From the NCBI GenBank assembly GCA_030762175.1, contig CM060842.1, positions 64,527,501 to 64,591,500 of the forward strand: a stretch of DNA of 64,000 nt, in the 5' to 3' direction. Position numbers and translations under genes: made by a program. The notes below the pieces were generated by a model that made no database searches, was not told where the DNA came from, and was given only the letters and a program-made list of their open reading frames with translations. The stretch is from Metallyticus violacea (lineage: Eukaryota; Arthropoda; Insecta; Mantodea; Metallyticidae). Position 1 is the stretch's first letter, and every line of letters begins with the position of its first letter. Below are positions 12,020 to 24,256 of the stretch, in pieces.

Positions 12020-14500
12020 TGCTTGCCCTGGTGGTTAAGTACATACAATAATACCGGCATGCGGTCAGTGCTGCTACCCGAATTCCTTTCCTAACTAAAT
12101 TTCGGCTACACAATGACTGCGAAGCGGCTTCTCGATTAGCCATTACCATCCCATATTCATTTTTTTTTTACCACCCTGCTCAAAATCAATCTTATTTTAT
12201 TCTATAGACGTATTACCTGGTCTAATCCGTTAATGAATAAACTCGCTTTTTTCTTAAATTAGTATTTACAGACTTCGCCTTGTCATACTTTCTGTTTCTT
12301 GCACTCTTTAGTTTACTTTTTATTGTTATAAGGTTATTATTAAGGCTGTTATTATTTAGGGTCATGCTACTATTTTCCACTGGACTTGCAATAGTTCGTG
12401 TTCTAAATCAATGGAAACACTTTGCGAATTATATATATAGGTCATGGATGTCATCAAAACTTTAGATACCGAGATGCTGTATAAAGGATTATAATAATGC
12501 TTTATAGAGGATCCTCATTCCGCTATGCACCCGACGGCAAGTTACTGCGTAACAGCCTCTGTACTGTTGAAGGAAATAATTTCGCGCTGCCGGAACTGGT
12601 TTTTTCCTTCCCCCTTGCTGTTCATTAGTATTAAATATAAATTAATATTTTACTTGCCATCATAGTAGATGCTCGAAGTGTCTGTCCTCAATCTGTCATA
12701 TCTAAATGCTTCTAAAATATTTTGAGATCTCGCTGCAATTCATCCTGCTGAATATTGTCAATTGAATATTGCTGCAATTCCTGAATATTGAATATTATCA
12801 ATAGCTTCATTGATATTTTGTTTCACCCCTCCACGAGTTTTATTTCAGGTACAGCAGTAATTTTATATGGATGAAGATAAAGTAGCTGAGTGGCTTTATA
12901 TGCACTGGCGACAGATGCACCAATTTGCTGGGCTAAAGAGTTTCAAGGAAAACTTTTCTAATTAATAGCCTACTTTATCAAGCTTTTCATCTCTTAAAAC
13001 TTTTTTGTATCTGTTTTTTGTCAATGAAAACGCCTTAGATTTTAAAAATGAAAATTCTACTTCTAGATGGAGATGCTACTTCTGGAAATTTAGCACGAAA
13101 TGCTTTCCTGCTGTACTTGTACGATTTCTTTTGCACGTGTCAATCATAATAAATATTCTTTGTTCTAGGTATTTCTCATTCTCGACATACCTCACAATAC
13201 ACAGTAGAAAGTTTAACACGCACTTTCAGCAGAAATGCAACTAAAATAGTTGGCATGATAAACACGACTGAGCGCGTTCAGTTGCCTCCATCAGCGAAAC
13301 AACTCCAGTGTTTACTGGGAATCACGCATACACTAAAGGTCAACCGGTTTCCACGAATGTTTACAAACTCCAATAACGTTAAGGAATTATCATGATTATA
13401 ACAGGACACAGAAAATTTCAGTTATATTTGAATGCTTCAGAACAGGTACTTTATATGATTCTCTGTCTCTGTTTGCTGTACATCTAAAACGATCAGTTCA
13501 TCATTTACTATTTAACTTCCCAAAACTAGACCATAGGCCATACCATACTGGCTAGAAATTCATCTGAGAAGTTTTCATTTATTTTACTCACCACCTTTGA
13601 CACAAATTTTACGTAGGGAGTGTTATTTAAACCGGTTTCTACAATTTAATTTTGTTATTTTTCAGATTCTGTAAAGTGCTGCGGTTGTTTATGTTTAAAA
13701 TAGCTGTTTAATATTTTAAAAATATAAAACTAATATACTTTTGTAAATTGAGGCTCCTTCTTTTTGGAGATTCAATAATAATTGTAATAACAAAAGGTGT
13801 TTCGTTTGCTTAGAATAGTCCTTACTAATGATTTCTAAACGTGTTGAATTTTGAGCCTCGTATTATTTGATGAGTTGTGCTTGAGGAAGGATTTTACACT
13901 GTTGCCAAGAATACGATGATAAATATGATTAATAATTGTAACATCTCCTTCCCTAAACTGAGTAAATAATTTCTTAGTACGTGTTTTTGTATACTAGTTT
14001 AAAAGAAACAGTTGAGCATATTGCCTATCCATAATGACAATTGTAATCAGCATCTCGTTCGTTGCTGTGTGTCAACGTTCCCATGAATGTCACTTAAGAA
14101 AAGACAAAAGGACCTATATCTACTTACACCATATAAAAACATTAAAAAAAAAAGCAATTAAACGCACGAATATATGTATACACATTTATAATTGTTTATT
14201 CATTTAGTTTTCTATGTATTTACTTTTACACTGTATGTTCAAATATAAATGGTATCTTATGTCACTTTACGATGTCTTATTTATGTTTACCGAGTCTAAC
14301 TGAAGCCAATAATATAATTATTCCTTTCTAATTTCTTTTGTTTCAAAGATTTAAAAAAAATATTTTATGCTTTTATTATGACGTACTGAAAATAGCATAT
14401 TTAAACGATTGATTCGGTTTAAAGTATATTTAGATAACAAGGAGTTTAGTAGAGTTTGACGATCTCGCTCATGTCAGCCTATAAGGCGTATTGTGCAATC
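12020..14500. other. AT-rich stretch, no gene seen
   Basis: Short ORFs only. Small less AT-rich patches at 12510-12610 and 13260-13370 have no recognised content. Confidence 0.5.
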
Positions 14501-14519
14501 CCATATGGAAGAGATACTT

Positions 14520-15345
14520 TCATTGTTTCCCAAAATCCGTTCCTTGTACAAGTTCCGATATTAGCGTCCGTTCCCAGGTCTTCCTTGGTTATAGATACAG
14601 TGAGTTTCTTTCTTACCAGGAATGCACACTCAAATAGGATTTGCGAGGCAATCCCAACCTGTTTACACATTCTACAAATGGGTACATCTTTATAGATTCT
14701 ACTTTTCGTAGGTGTTTCCAGAAGTGACCATGTACTACTTTCCTTATTCCTCTTCTATGCAGTTCGAGGACAAATAAGGAAAGAGTGTTACTTGGACCCA
14801 GGACCAATTTCCTAACTTGTTTTTGGTCTAATATAGGTTTGTCACCTAAGTTGGTATTTTCCCCTATCCATGTTTTTACCGCCGTTTTAGCAGTACGTGC
14901 ACTGCTAACCATGGATTCAGGGCGAACATAAGAATGCTTTAGAACCCTCTTTGGCCAGCTGAACTGTTTTTTCATTTCCATAAACGCCACAATGCTCTTA
15001 ACTCCCACCGCAGTTCAAATTTGTTGCGAGTTGCCAGGGCAGACATTTAGGCACGTTATATTTAACCTATTCAGAGGAAAGTTCAGGATAGCAAGTGCTT
15101 CTGCCTAAAAATATTGGTATTTCCCAAGACTTATACCGATGCTTGTCCTTGGAGACAGGCCATATAAGTATGCACCTGATTGTATCCCCTATACGGCATC
15201 TGTCGGTAAACCATACAAGTTTACAGGCCTTATTCCTTCCAACCGTATTCTCGAGAACGGAGAATTACCTTAAATGCAGAGTGTTCGTTAGGTCAGACAG
15301 TACTGAAATACGGTTTAAAGTACATAATCGTATAGCTTTATTTTT
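14520..15345 (-). pseudogene. RNase H and C-terminal relic of a non-LTR retrotransposon
   Basis: The minus strand carries pieces of the RNase H domain found at the end of the ORF2 protein in several insect non-LTR clades (I, R1, Jockey-like). VWFTD is at 15202-15216 (usual form WFTDGS), followed by a frame-broken LGR..CYPEL segment that corresponds to LGxYATVFQAEL. A 131-codon stretch follows (15008-14613), with a region like the usual WVPGHxGIxGNExAD replaced by decayed sequence. Its last part, VVHGHFWKHLRKVES..P..ECVN, corresponds to the TGHCxLRxHLxxxG..xCRxC tail. The reverse transcriptase upstream is missing, and frameshifts and stops separate the parts. It cannot be functional. Confidence 0.6.
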
Positions 15346-15349
15346 CACT

Positions 15350-15960
15350 TGACATCTGATTACATTTTTGTAAGAATTTCAGAGAAAATTTAAATGCAAA
15401 AATGAATTCTGCATTATTTTTATCCATCGAGGATTGAATAAAATCTTGAAAACCAGAAATGTGAGCGCGATCAGCATAAATGGTTTAGCATGACCACACT
15501 CTTTCGCTGCCGAAGAACATAAGCTTTTTCTCTATTCAGTTTTTATGCATATAGTCGTCGGACACCAGTACAAAGGTAACATTAGAGTACAATTATTTTA
15601 TGGTGTAAATGATGTGAGCTTATGTTAAATGCAGATAATGTGAAGTTCATTGAGTTAGATTTCATTGTAATTATTGTTTTTGAATTCAGCCTCTTTATCA
15701 TAATACTTAGACAATCTATAATATTACTTTGTCACTTGAACAAGAAAAATAGACTTAACCCGTTAACAGCCTGTTAGTAAGGCTTCTTTGAATATATGGT
15801 TGAAATCGTGGCCAATTAGCTAGGAGTTTATTCACATGCTGAAGTATATCCACCCCATCCAAAACTTCTATTCGGAAATAACTTTCAAGAATAAATTTTA
15901 ATGATTTTTGTAACATTCATGAAGACCTTAAAAAATTTTTTTTTAATTTAATGAAGTATT
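15350..15960. other. AT-rich stretch, nothing recognised
   Basis: No ORF, repeat or motif could be supported between the retrotransposon relic and element E. Confidence 0.5.
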
Positions 15961-16295
15961 GTTACAATAAAAACGTGTTTGAAATTCAATTCTACTCAAG
16001 AGGAAGATAATAACAAAAGAACAATATTCGATGTCAAAATGCATGGCCTACATCATTTATCTATGTATCGATTAAACTCGCTACACAAGAATTTAAAAAA
16101 AAAATCTGTTACACAGGAGCCGCGTAAACTAGCGAGTTCCTTTCCTAGCAAAGTAACAATATATATAATGCAAATTATGAAGTGAAATAACTTATGGCAT
16201 TACTCTGTGGTATTAGCGGAACAAAACTAAATTCTTGCAACCTACAAGCATTACAAGAGAGAAACCACCACTTGTATTGTAATTATAATAATGAT

Positions 16296-16296
16296 A

Positions 16297-16332
<36 letters not shown>

Positions 16333-16333
16333 G
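16296..16333. repeat. (TTA)n microsatellite
   Basis: About 12 units of TTA. A matching AAT-type tract sits at the homologous place in element E copy 2 (49377-49431), so the microsatellite is part of the element or was seeded by it. Confidence 0.9.
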
Positions 16334-16869
16334 AGGTTAAACTATAAAAACTAATGGGAACCTATTAATTAAATGAAATGTATTGACTACTGATAAACAA
16401 AGCTATACTGTGTGAGTATTTTTAAACATTTTTAAATGTAACCATGTTTATGGACTGAGCCCTTGGTATCATCTTTACATCCAATAAAACAGAGAGAAAT
16501 AGCAGAAAGTTTCCATTTACATTACTATTTAAGATGATGTTCATATGTTGCAATAAAAAGCGTGTTACTGTTCAGAAACAATGTACAAAGCATTAATAAA
16601 ACAATCAAAACTTATATCGATTTTTCATTGGCTTTGAAATTTATCTTTGAAGTAAAAAAATGTAACGCAAACGTTTTCTGAAGGTTATTACAGAACGCTG
16701 TTACACAATACTCAAACAGAATTATATTAATATTTCACATTTGCTATCGACGACGATGTTTTTGTTAAATATAAAATATGCACATAGCTATAAATACAGT
16801 TTATAATTAAATTAATTTGTCCTTTTATTTTAAAACAATGTGGAGAAAAATTAACCGCAAAAACACTTT

Positions 16870-17560
16870 TTAAATTTCCGTTTTCAAGTGCACCACTACT
16901 CCTGATGGTCCAATTTCTCTAATTTCAAAAAATCATTTTTTCTTATATTATTTAAATGGCATTTACCTGATTTTATTGTGAAGAAACACATACTAGTACC
17001 ACTAGAGCGATTTTTTTTTTAAATTTGGGGTTTCAGGTGAACCCCTGCTCATAAAGACCCGATTTCCCTAATTTTCAAAAACTATTTTTCTTATTTTATT
17101 TAAATTGTATATGCTGATTTTCGTTGCGAAAAGTCTAATATTGAGGCCGCTAGAGCGATTTTTAAATTTTGGGGTGCAGGCAAAGCCCCCTGCTCCTAAT
17201 AGTCCGATTTCACTGATTTTCTGAAACTATTTTTGTTTATTTTATAGGCATATATCGAGTTTTATTTAAAAACATTTAAAATTGCGGCCTATAGAGCGGT
17301 TTTAAAATTACGCTTTAACCTCCATTCGTTTTTCAGGATACCCCACTCCTAATGGCCCATTTGCCATGATTTTTGCAAATGAGTTTCGTTGAGAAAAAAA
17401 TCAAAAAATTCGGCCTCTATAGCAATTTATAACTTCTTTAAAAACGTTCACCCCCATTGGTTAACAAACTCGACGAATCATTTGTTGCTGTTTATATGCC
17501 GAGTTTCGTTGAGAAAAATAAAAATTGCCACAGCTAGAGTATTAACGGACACACACACAC
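16870..17560 (+). repeat. Tandem ~145-bp units inside element E, copy 1
   Basis: About five units follow one another. The landmark CTAGAGCG occurs near 17003 and 17151, then in mutated form near 17292, 17417 and 17534, giving steps of about 148, 141, 125 and 117 bp. Each unit also has a CCCCTGCTCCTAATNGTCC-like segment and a TATGCCGAGTTTCGTTG-like segment. The shrinking period suggests unit-specific deletions. Confidence 0.75.
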
Positions 17561-18685
17561 ACAAGTTTCACGGTTACAACCACAATAGCTATTTTCCTTC
17601 GGAGTTTACTAAAAGGAAGTTTAAAAAATGAACATAAGGTAATGGATATTATTAGTATTGCTTTTTCGTTATCTAAACTACGACAGTATTTTGCCGTTAT
17701 TTTTCAAACTCTGTTCACTTACTAAAATTGAATAGAGCTTCTGTCAACAAAAACGAACTGATGTAATAACTTTCTGGCTATAGATTACGCGAATTCGCGT
17801 TGTCATATGTGTGATTTTGAAAGGGTATATGCCTGCCTGGCAGCAATATATTTTGCAGATATGAACGCTTTTGGAAAGATGATCTCATTAGTTATTTTTT
17901 TTTTCTTTTCTCCTTTTTTCTTTCATATAACTCATTTGCATAAAACTTTTCCATGGTGCTGTCCGTGCATGGCACATACCATCAGATGTCATCGCAGTGA
18001 AATGACAAACTTCCCTCCGTAGTACAAGGAAGGTTGATGGATAAAGGGAAACTTTGTGTCACACGAGCAGTGTATCCAGCTCTCTCTGATTGCTTTGTAT
18101 CGCAATAGCATTCTGCTGCAGAAATGGAGATATGATCGATGCTGAACCAATGGACAAAGGCGACTGAGGGAGAGGACCGACTTAACAAAGACGCCACTGT
18201 CAATCGGAGTTCACACGTAGCGAAACTCTTGAACAGACGTCATTCCTTTCTTCCACTCATAACAAGAATGGACTGGAGGAGTTTCTTGCTGCGACAAACT
18301 GCCAGAAAAGACCTCTTTCGGCATTTGTTTTTATATTTATAGTAGAACTTCAAATAACTTTAACCGCAAGAAATAAACTCTCTTGTGACATATTTACGTA
18401 ATCTATAGATCATTTTCTGTTGTTCCTCGAGTTGTAGAACTTTGAGTTTGCGTGATAAACAACGAATTCAGCGACTAAAAGCAATATTTGTTATGTTGTT
18501 TGCAAGTTTTTGTGTATAAATTATCTGCTCGTTTGTCTTTTAGTTTCTAGGTGACGTGTGCATATATGTACTGGTACGTGTGCATATATGTATTAATGGT
18601 ACTGTTTTGATTCAAATGAGAACATAAATATGGTAAATTTGAAAATATAGTACATAAGATTTAATCTTTCCGTAAAAAATCCATA
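17561..18685. other. Gene-free stretch with a less AT-rich patch
   Basis: The part from about 17930 to 18330 is clearly richer in G and C than its flanks and has overlapping ORFs of 67-73 codons on both strands. No product or repeat was recognised. The rest is AT-rich. Confidence 0.4.
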
Positions 18686-18899
18686 TACAGGGTGCGGGAA
18701 AACATTCTGCAGAAATTTGTACAGCAGAAAGGCAATACCAAACTAAACATTTTGAGGATAGGAGCATAGGTCGCAGATGCAGTATTAATAAGAGCGCTGC
18801 ATAATCGTAATTAAAATCTGACGTTGTGAAACATCTTCATTTTCCAGTCAAAATAACCTCACACGACAAGTGTATATGCACTGTCTCAACTAATGGGTA

Positions 18900-19116
18900 C
18901 TAGTATAGAATGAGAAATGAAAAATTTAACGCTCGCACTTAATTTATGTACGGTAGAGGAATCACATTGGTCACCGCGCCCGATCCATCTGTCACCAGAT
19001 GTTCTGTTCAGATGATTTGGAGATGCAAGTGGAAAATGCGCAGGGGCACCGTCATGTTGGAACCATAAGTTTCGCCTAATTTCAAGACGATCGTTTGGTA
19101 TTACTGTACCATCCAA
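18900..19116 (-). pseudogene. Transposase fragment of M2
   Basis: The minus-strand translation contains LWFQHDGAPAHF, the motif around the second catalytic aspartate of mariner-type transposases with a DUF4817-like N-terminus. The aspartate codon is at 19051-19053. A mutated RWIGRG segment follows, where full proteins have RWIGRGGP..WPPRSPDL. Everything upstream of residue MDGT, including the helix-turn-helix and the first catalytic aspartate, is deleted, and the C-terminus is frame-broken. Confidence 0.75.
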
Positions 19117-19273
19117 TAGGCTTCAAAAAACAAATGCTGCATTAAACATCAGACACACCTAGCGATAGTGACTAGTACTATACAAGAGTCGCTTTTGTTT
19201 ATATCTGGCACACCATAAGCTACTTTCGCAATCTGAGACTCTAACATGACTGATTTAATTTTGATGCATATAG

Positions 19274-19299
19274 CAAAAAAAAAAAAAAAAAAAAAAAAA
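19274..19299. repeat. Poly(A) run of 25
   Basis: Twenty-five adenines preceded by TAGC and followed by GCTTCTGCTA. It is inside element M2. Confidence 0.95.
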
Positions 19300-19394
19300 G
19301 CTTCTGCTACCCCTTGTTCTTCAAAATACTCAGTTTGGTATTGCCTTTCTACTGTACAAATTTTCTGCACATTGTTATTCCGCACCGAGTGTAT

Positions 19395-22300
19395 ATAAAA
19401 TGAAACCACCTGACCTTGTCTTCTAATTAAGTAGGCCTTGTGAAACAAAAGGCGATCTTCCCACCATTCTCAACTGAATAGCTTGACTTTATTTTATGTT
19501 TGTAGTTTATAATATTATGGGAAGTAGTGCACCCTATCTTCACAGTATTAAAACATGCAAATATCTATGTACATCTCTATGAAACCATATTTTGATGATT
19601 TTTTTTTGTCATTAGTTTTGAGAGTTTATGTGCTTTTTTTGCATTTACCTCAGTGCATCTAATCGCATTAATTTTATAAATGATTTTTGTATAAATCAAT
19701 TTATATTCATTTTAAAAGGTATATTCCACACTTTGTAAATATTTGAGCTACAAACTTAAAAATGTCATTATATTACCAACCACATATTAGCTCTGGTAAA
19801 AATTTCATTCTTCATAGTATGAATAGTTTCCGAGGAATAGGAACATGAATGTTTAAAATCTAATTTGTGGGAAAGTTGAATTAAAGATGAAGTAGGACTA
19901 TAGTGCACGACACAGGATCATCTTTTTTTCTTCACTCTCCCCCCTTTTCTGGACACTTAAATATCATCATAGCTTGCATATCTGCTGTATTCACTGTTTT
20001 TGCTTCAAATTCATTGCAAATTGTCACGTTTTTGCCAGGATCTATGCCTATTTTTTCCAGTGCCTTCATTTAAGCTTATTACACACAAATCTAACATCTG
20101 TTTGGTGCCTGAGCAGAAGTATTAAACTCACAGCTTAGACACTTCAATGTTCATTTAGCAGATAAATATTTCCTGTGTTTATAATTCCCATATTATATGG
20201 TATTTCCTTACAGTTTCATGGTATTTTCTTCGCTACAGTTTTTACACTTTACAGACTCTGGAAAGTAACACAACATTAATTATATGATTACCAGATCACA
20301 TTTATTCTTTGCCACATTTGGTATTTACAGCAGTTCTATTCTTTGTGAACATTTCTTCTTAAGGAACTAGTAACATGCTTAATATAGTCTAGCTCTCAGA
20401 AAAGGGCAACCGAGAGGAATATACTACGTAAACATTAACAGTGTTATCATATACTCCCCCATGGTTAGAAATCCAGCGGATGTCCAACATGTGGCAACAT
20501 GGGTATCCCACATACACGCTTCGTGTGCAAATAAACAGTTCAAGCCCTCCTCGCACTTCAGCCCGTACTCGCCCTCTTCTGATGGCTGGACTTACATATT
20601 GCTACAAGAATTTTAAGATGCCACATTTAACCTCAAACTTACATCAACACGTTCACTAATTCTAGTATTCGCTAATCTGTAATCTGATATTGTATAATTG
20701 TTTTACGTTCTTTTCCTGAACCCCTAAAGGATTTCTTGAACACTTTTTATGATCCAAGCATCTTCAACAAAGTTGTTTTCACTCATACAGAACACATTCA
20801 CTTTTTTTCAGACTGCAGTAAACACTGAATGAAGCAATGCGTAAGCCAAACCATGACAGGTTAGCCACATCATTAAATTTCCCAGGAGAACAAATACTAA
20901 AATGAACCTATGATGTGATACAAAAATGGACGTAATGTCAATCGCCACCATGACATTTAAATATTATAAATCTTTATAAATTATGTAACAAAATTTGAAA
21001 ACAGTTATATATTTGGCTAAAAAGTAACATAATTGCACAAAAATAATTGTTTTTGGCCCTTCAAAGCATCCACCTCCCCCCAAAATATGTGATTTAAAGG
21101 TGTTAATTATAATTTAATTTGCGAAAGTAACTAATTTGAAAATATAATAAAATAACATAATGAATAGAAAGTAGCAAAAAATTATTAAAACTGTGTAGTC
21201 TTCTGTTTTACAAGTCCTACTAATTTAGAAAACAAGGTCAGTTGGTTTCAATTTATTATACGTACATTTTTATGACATTGTTAAATTCTGTGTACTAAAT
21301 TTTCAAATCTATCATGTATTTTTCTATAAAACATGACCGAAAATGTACTACGACAAAATCATAATTTGCGAACTATTTACATTCTTTTTAATGTCAATTC
21401 AACAGCCGAAGAAATGAGTGAAGTACAATATAGTTATGTATTAGAATAGAAAATAATTCAGAGGATTTAGACAAATCTTGCTCTGAATGATAGTTGTAGA
21501 AAGGACCAAGGTATAGGTTTAAAATATTGTTGTATTGGAGTACAAACTTACCATTTACTAGCTTTATATATATATTCCAATACAACGTTTTTGTTTTGTG
21601 GGCCCGAAATGTTCTTAATAAATCAAACAAAATGCACAAGCAAAACTCAGGGACTATAATCAAGAAATGTAAAGTATTTTATTGTACATACAAGTATACA
21701 GTAATCATTCCATCGTTCATATATGTTCGTTCTTCTTATACCTTTTTGTTGAAATATTCTGTTCATATTTTTAAAATGCCTCGATTTCATAGAATGCTTT
21801 GAACTCGTGCTCTCTGTCAGTTCCTTAACTTGATTATGCTTTAAGGAAATGGATTGCTTTACATACGTACATTCAATCATACTAAATGGTGGTGGATTTG
21901 TAAAGAACCCTCATGAGAATATGTGGTGTGAATATCAGAGTTAGGTCAGTAATTTGTTGGGGGCAATAGACATTTAGGAGGTGTAAAATGTAGAACTTTT
22001 ATTAAATACAGACTAATAAATAGCTGATACGGGAACCCACAAGGAAAGTAAAGCGAAATCGTTAGCTAAAACTGATTACTCACCATCATACACATGCATG
22101 CAACAATTAATATTGTCAACACAAGTCTGTAAGTTTTAGTTACGTTTTAAAATCTATTGGAAGTAGGCTATGCCATCAGAAGATGCTCTCAGGCTTTTGT
22201 GGATTTAGTTCCGTGACTGCAGGGAAATCTCCTGGTGAAAGCTAAGGGTCTCCGAGGAGACCACGTTGGGATCCCATTAGATGACAATAAACTCAGATCA

Positions 22301-22695
22301 GTATCGACCGATCCACGAGCTGAGCAATCCAGTTGACGTAACAATAACAGAAGCATCAAATATCTCGACATGTACAATAGCTGAGGGATCAGGGCGCTCA
22401 AATCTGTTTTTCAACAGTATGTGGGTAAAGCCTATTCAGGAATGTTGCCAGCATTTCTGCGGAAAACATTGTCATTTTATGTAGGACATACAAAAGTTAA
22501 GTGGTATATTTTGCGACCAAGCATAGATAGATTAAAGAAATATGTTCATGTACTAGCATGCACTATATCATAACCATGTTATTTAAATTTTAACTGTGGC
22601 TGAAATGTAAACTTAAACAGAGCTTAATTAAAACAAAATTTTGCACTCTATCATCAGAATCCTTGATCGCGTTAGGGTAACAATAGCACAGGTCT
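19395..22695. other. AT-rich stretch, no gene seen
   Basis: No ORF above 99 codons and no recognised motif. Small less AT-rich patches at 20440-20640 and 22150-22420 could be eroded repeats but match nothing else in the window. Confidence 0.5.
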
Positions 22696-22701
22696 TTTTC
22701 G

Positions 22702-22755
22702 TGTGTTTCTTTTTCTTTCTTTCTTTTCTTTTCTTTTCTTTTCTTTTTCTTTTTT
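22702..22755. repeat. TTTTC-rich tract (SINE A tail)
   Basis: A pyrimidine tract of TTTCT/TTTTC units. On the minus strand it is the A-rich tail of SINE family A copy 1. Confidence 0.85.
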
Positions 22756-23043
22756 GGTTGATTTATTTATGGACGCTCTTTAACATCTCAGGTCATCAGC
22801 GTCCCATTCAACTAAGGGGTTGAAACCGCCGACAAATTTTGCTCAGAGGCCTCTCTTTCAGGATTGAGGTTCTTTTTCGTGCCGCAAATGTACGACACGG
22901 GACCCACGGCTTTACTTCCCTTCCGAAGGAAGCCATACTTAGGATTTTTACGCCCGAAAAAATCCATCGGTCCTGGCCGGGTTCGAACCCGCGTTTTGGG
23001 TTTAGGAGGCAAGTATGGTAACCACTACACCACCAGGACCGAC
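22711..23043 (-). mobile_element. SINE family A, copy 1 with target-site duplication
   Basis: On the minus strand the element starts with CCTGGTGGTGTAGTGGTTAC (A box of the tRNA-Gly/Asp/Glu style), then a perfect B box (GGGTTCGAACCC at about 22981-22992), then a body with CGGAAGGGAAGTAAAGC and CTGAAAGAGAGGCC, and ends in GCGTCCATAAATAAATC plus a GAAAA-rich tail (the pyrimidine tract at 22711-22755). Flanks repeat TCGTGTGTTTCT (22699) and TCATGTGTTTCT (23043), a 12-bp target-site duplication with one mismatch. Short ORFs on both strands here are by-products. Confidence 0.9.
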
Positions 23044-23770
23044 TCATGTGTTTCTGTAAAATAAATTTCCCTTATATAAGTTTTATTAAACAATGCAATA
23101 TAAAAATGCCAGTACAAACTAAACGTCTATAACCTTGTGAATATACATTTTAAAATCTTTCCGCTTTACTATTTATTATTTCGCACTATCATAAATGTGA
23201 GATATGGTACTGGTAATTAATATATGACGCAACGTTCTCCTTATTCTTTGCGAAAATAATTCTAAGACCATGATCTATTAATTTGAATTCAACATTTCAG
23301 AACTATTTCATAAACTAGAGAATAGACCTAAAGTCCCTTATCGTAGCTAAGTGAAATTATACCATTTTCACCTGAAAGAGAGAAATGACTAACAATAATG
23401 AGATAAGGATATACCGAGTGAACCAATTACTTTCGAACTAAAATGCGGTAACTTGAACTACTAGGGAGCGCGCTGAAATGTGTCGTACATTGAGGGAGCG
23501 TATTTCTTACTAAAATGTTAACTATTAAAACAAATGTACATATTTAATTTAAAAGATAGAGCTTACTGATATTATCTTATTTCTTGTTCTAAATGTTTGT
23601 AAGGAGTTAATACAAGTTTTTCTTTGTTGTTTTCTTTGAGAAATTGAGCAAGCACCGGATGTCATATTTTAGTTTATAGGGTACGTTTATTATTTTCATG
23701 CAGTTTTTCTCTTACAGTTCCCATATGTAAACGGGGTTAGTCCCAGAGATTTTTTATTCTTTTGGTGAAT
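23044..23770. other. AT-rich stretch, nothing recognised
   Basis: No ORF of note and no repeat match. It includes the right copy of the SINE A target duplication at its start. Confidence 0.5.
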
Positions 23771-24030
23771 ACTGTTTAAAGCCCCTTTTTACTTGGCGAG
23801 ACCACATAGGCGGTAAACACTGATGATACATGAGAAGAAATGATCAATTAGGAAAGAATTTTTAATTTTTTGAAAGAATGAAACCTTTTAGACCTAATTT
23901 TAGGGTGCCTCCACGGTATTTGTTAAGGAAAACCTGAAAAATAGCCTCAGAGAGGACGATCCTGGCGGGAATCGAACCCCAGATCTCCTGCTCACGAGTT
24001 CACGCCTTAATGACCTCGGCCACCCATGGC
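23771..24030 (-). mobile_element. SINE family B, copy 2
   Basis: The minus-strand head GGTGGCCGAGGTCATTAAGG is followed by a B box (GGTTCGATTCCC, near 23970) and the family B body and 3' end (ACCGCCTATGTGG..). Older than the other copies, with several substitutions in the 3' part. A clear target-site duplication was not found. Confidence 0.75.
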
Positions 24031-24256
24031 GATTTGATTCCGGAGATCGAACGTACTTTGTATACAATTGCAAGATAATCTCAATCTAGTTCTTGCATCA
24101 AAATCAATTCAAAGGCTTCTAGCATTCAGTTTGTAACCTCTTGCACAGCGTCATGAGAAATGCAAGACGACAGCTACACGCCGTGCAACTTACCGGTAGC
24201 CAGTAGTGGATTTGCCATTTTACGATTCTGGCTTTGTTGGACATTCTTTTGTAACA

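Larger units (their letters stand above)
15960..17560 (+). mobile_element. Element E, copy 1 (large dispersed repeat with satellite-like part)
   Basis: This interval aligns to the reverse complement of about 48265-49720. Matching blocks include GAGAAACCACC next to a TTA-type microsatellite (16260 against 49450), GTTTACGCGGCTCCTGTGTAAC-like sequence on the opposite strand (16115 against 49595), and tandem units with the GCCGCTAGAGCGATTTTT motif. It has no recognised coding sequence and no clear termini. The two copies look old, about 70-75% identical by eye. Possible classes are a non-autonomous DNA transposon or a Helitron-type element with a tandem module. Neither is proved. Confidence 0.6.
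18686..19394 (-). mobile_element. Mariner-type element M2, deletion derivative with ~70-bp TIRs
   Basis: The ends at 18690-18762 and 19320-19392 are inverted copies. Both contain GTACAG(C/T)AGAAAGGCAAT followed by ACCAAACT, and both ends begin with G(G/C)GTGCGG. The element is about 710 bp, around half the length of a full mariner. Inside it is a transposase fragment on the minus strand (19116-18900). A run of 25 adenines lies near one end. It is dead but well delimited. Confidence 0.8.

Noticed and set aside
22808..23064. Several overlapping ORFs of 60-79 codons on both strands
   Set aside because: All lie in SINE family A copy 1; equal openness on both strands reflects its composition.
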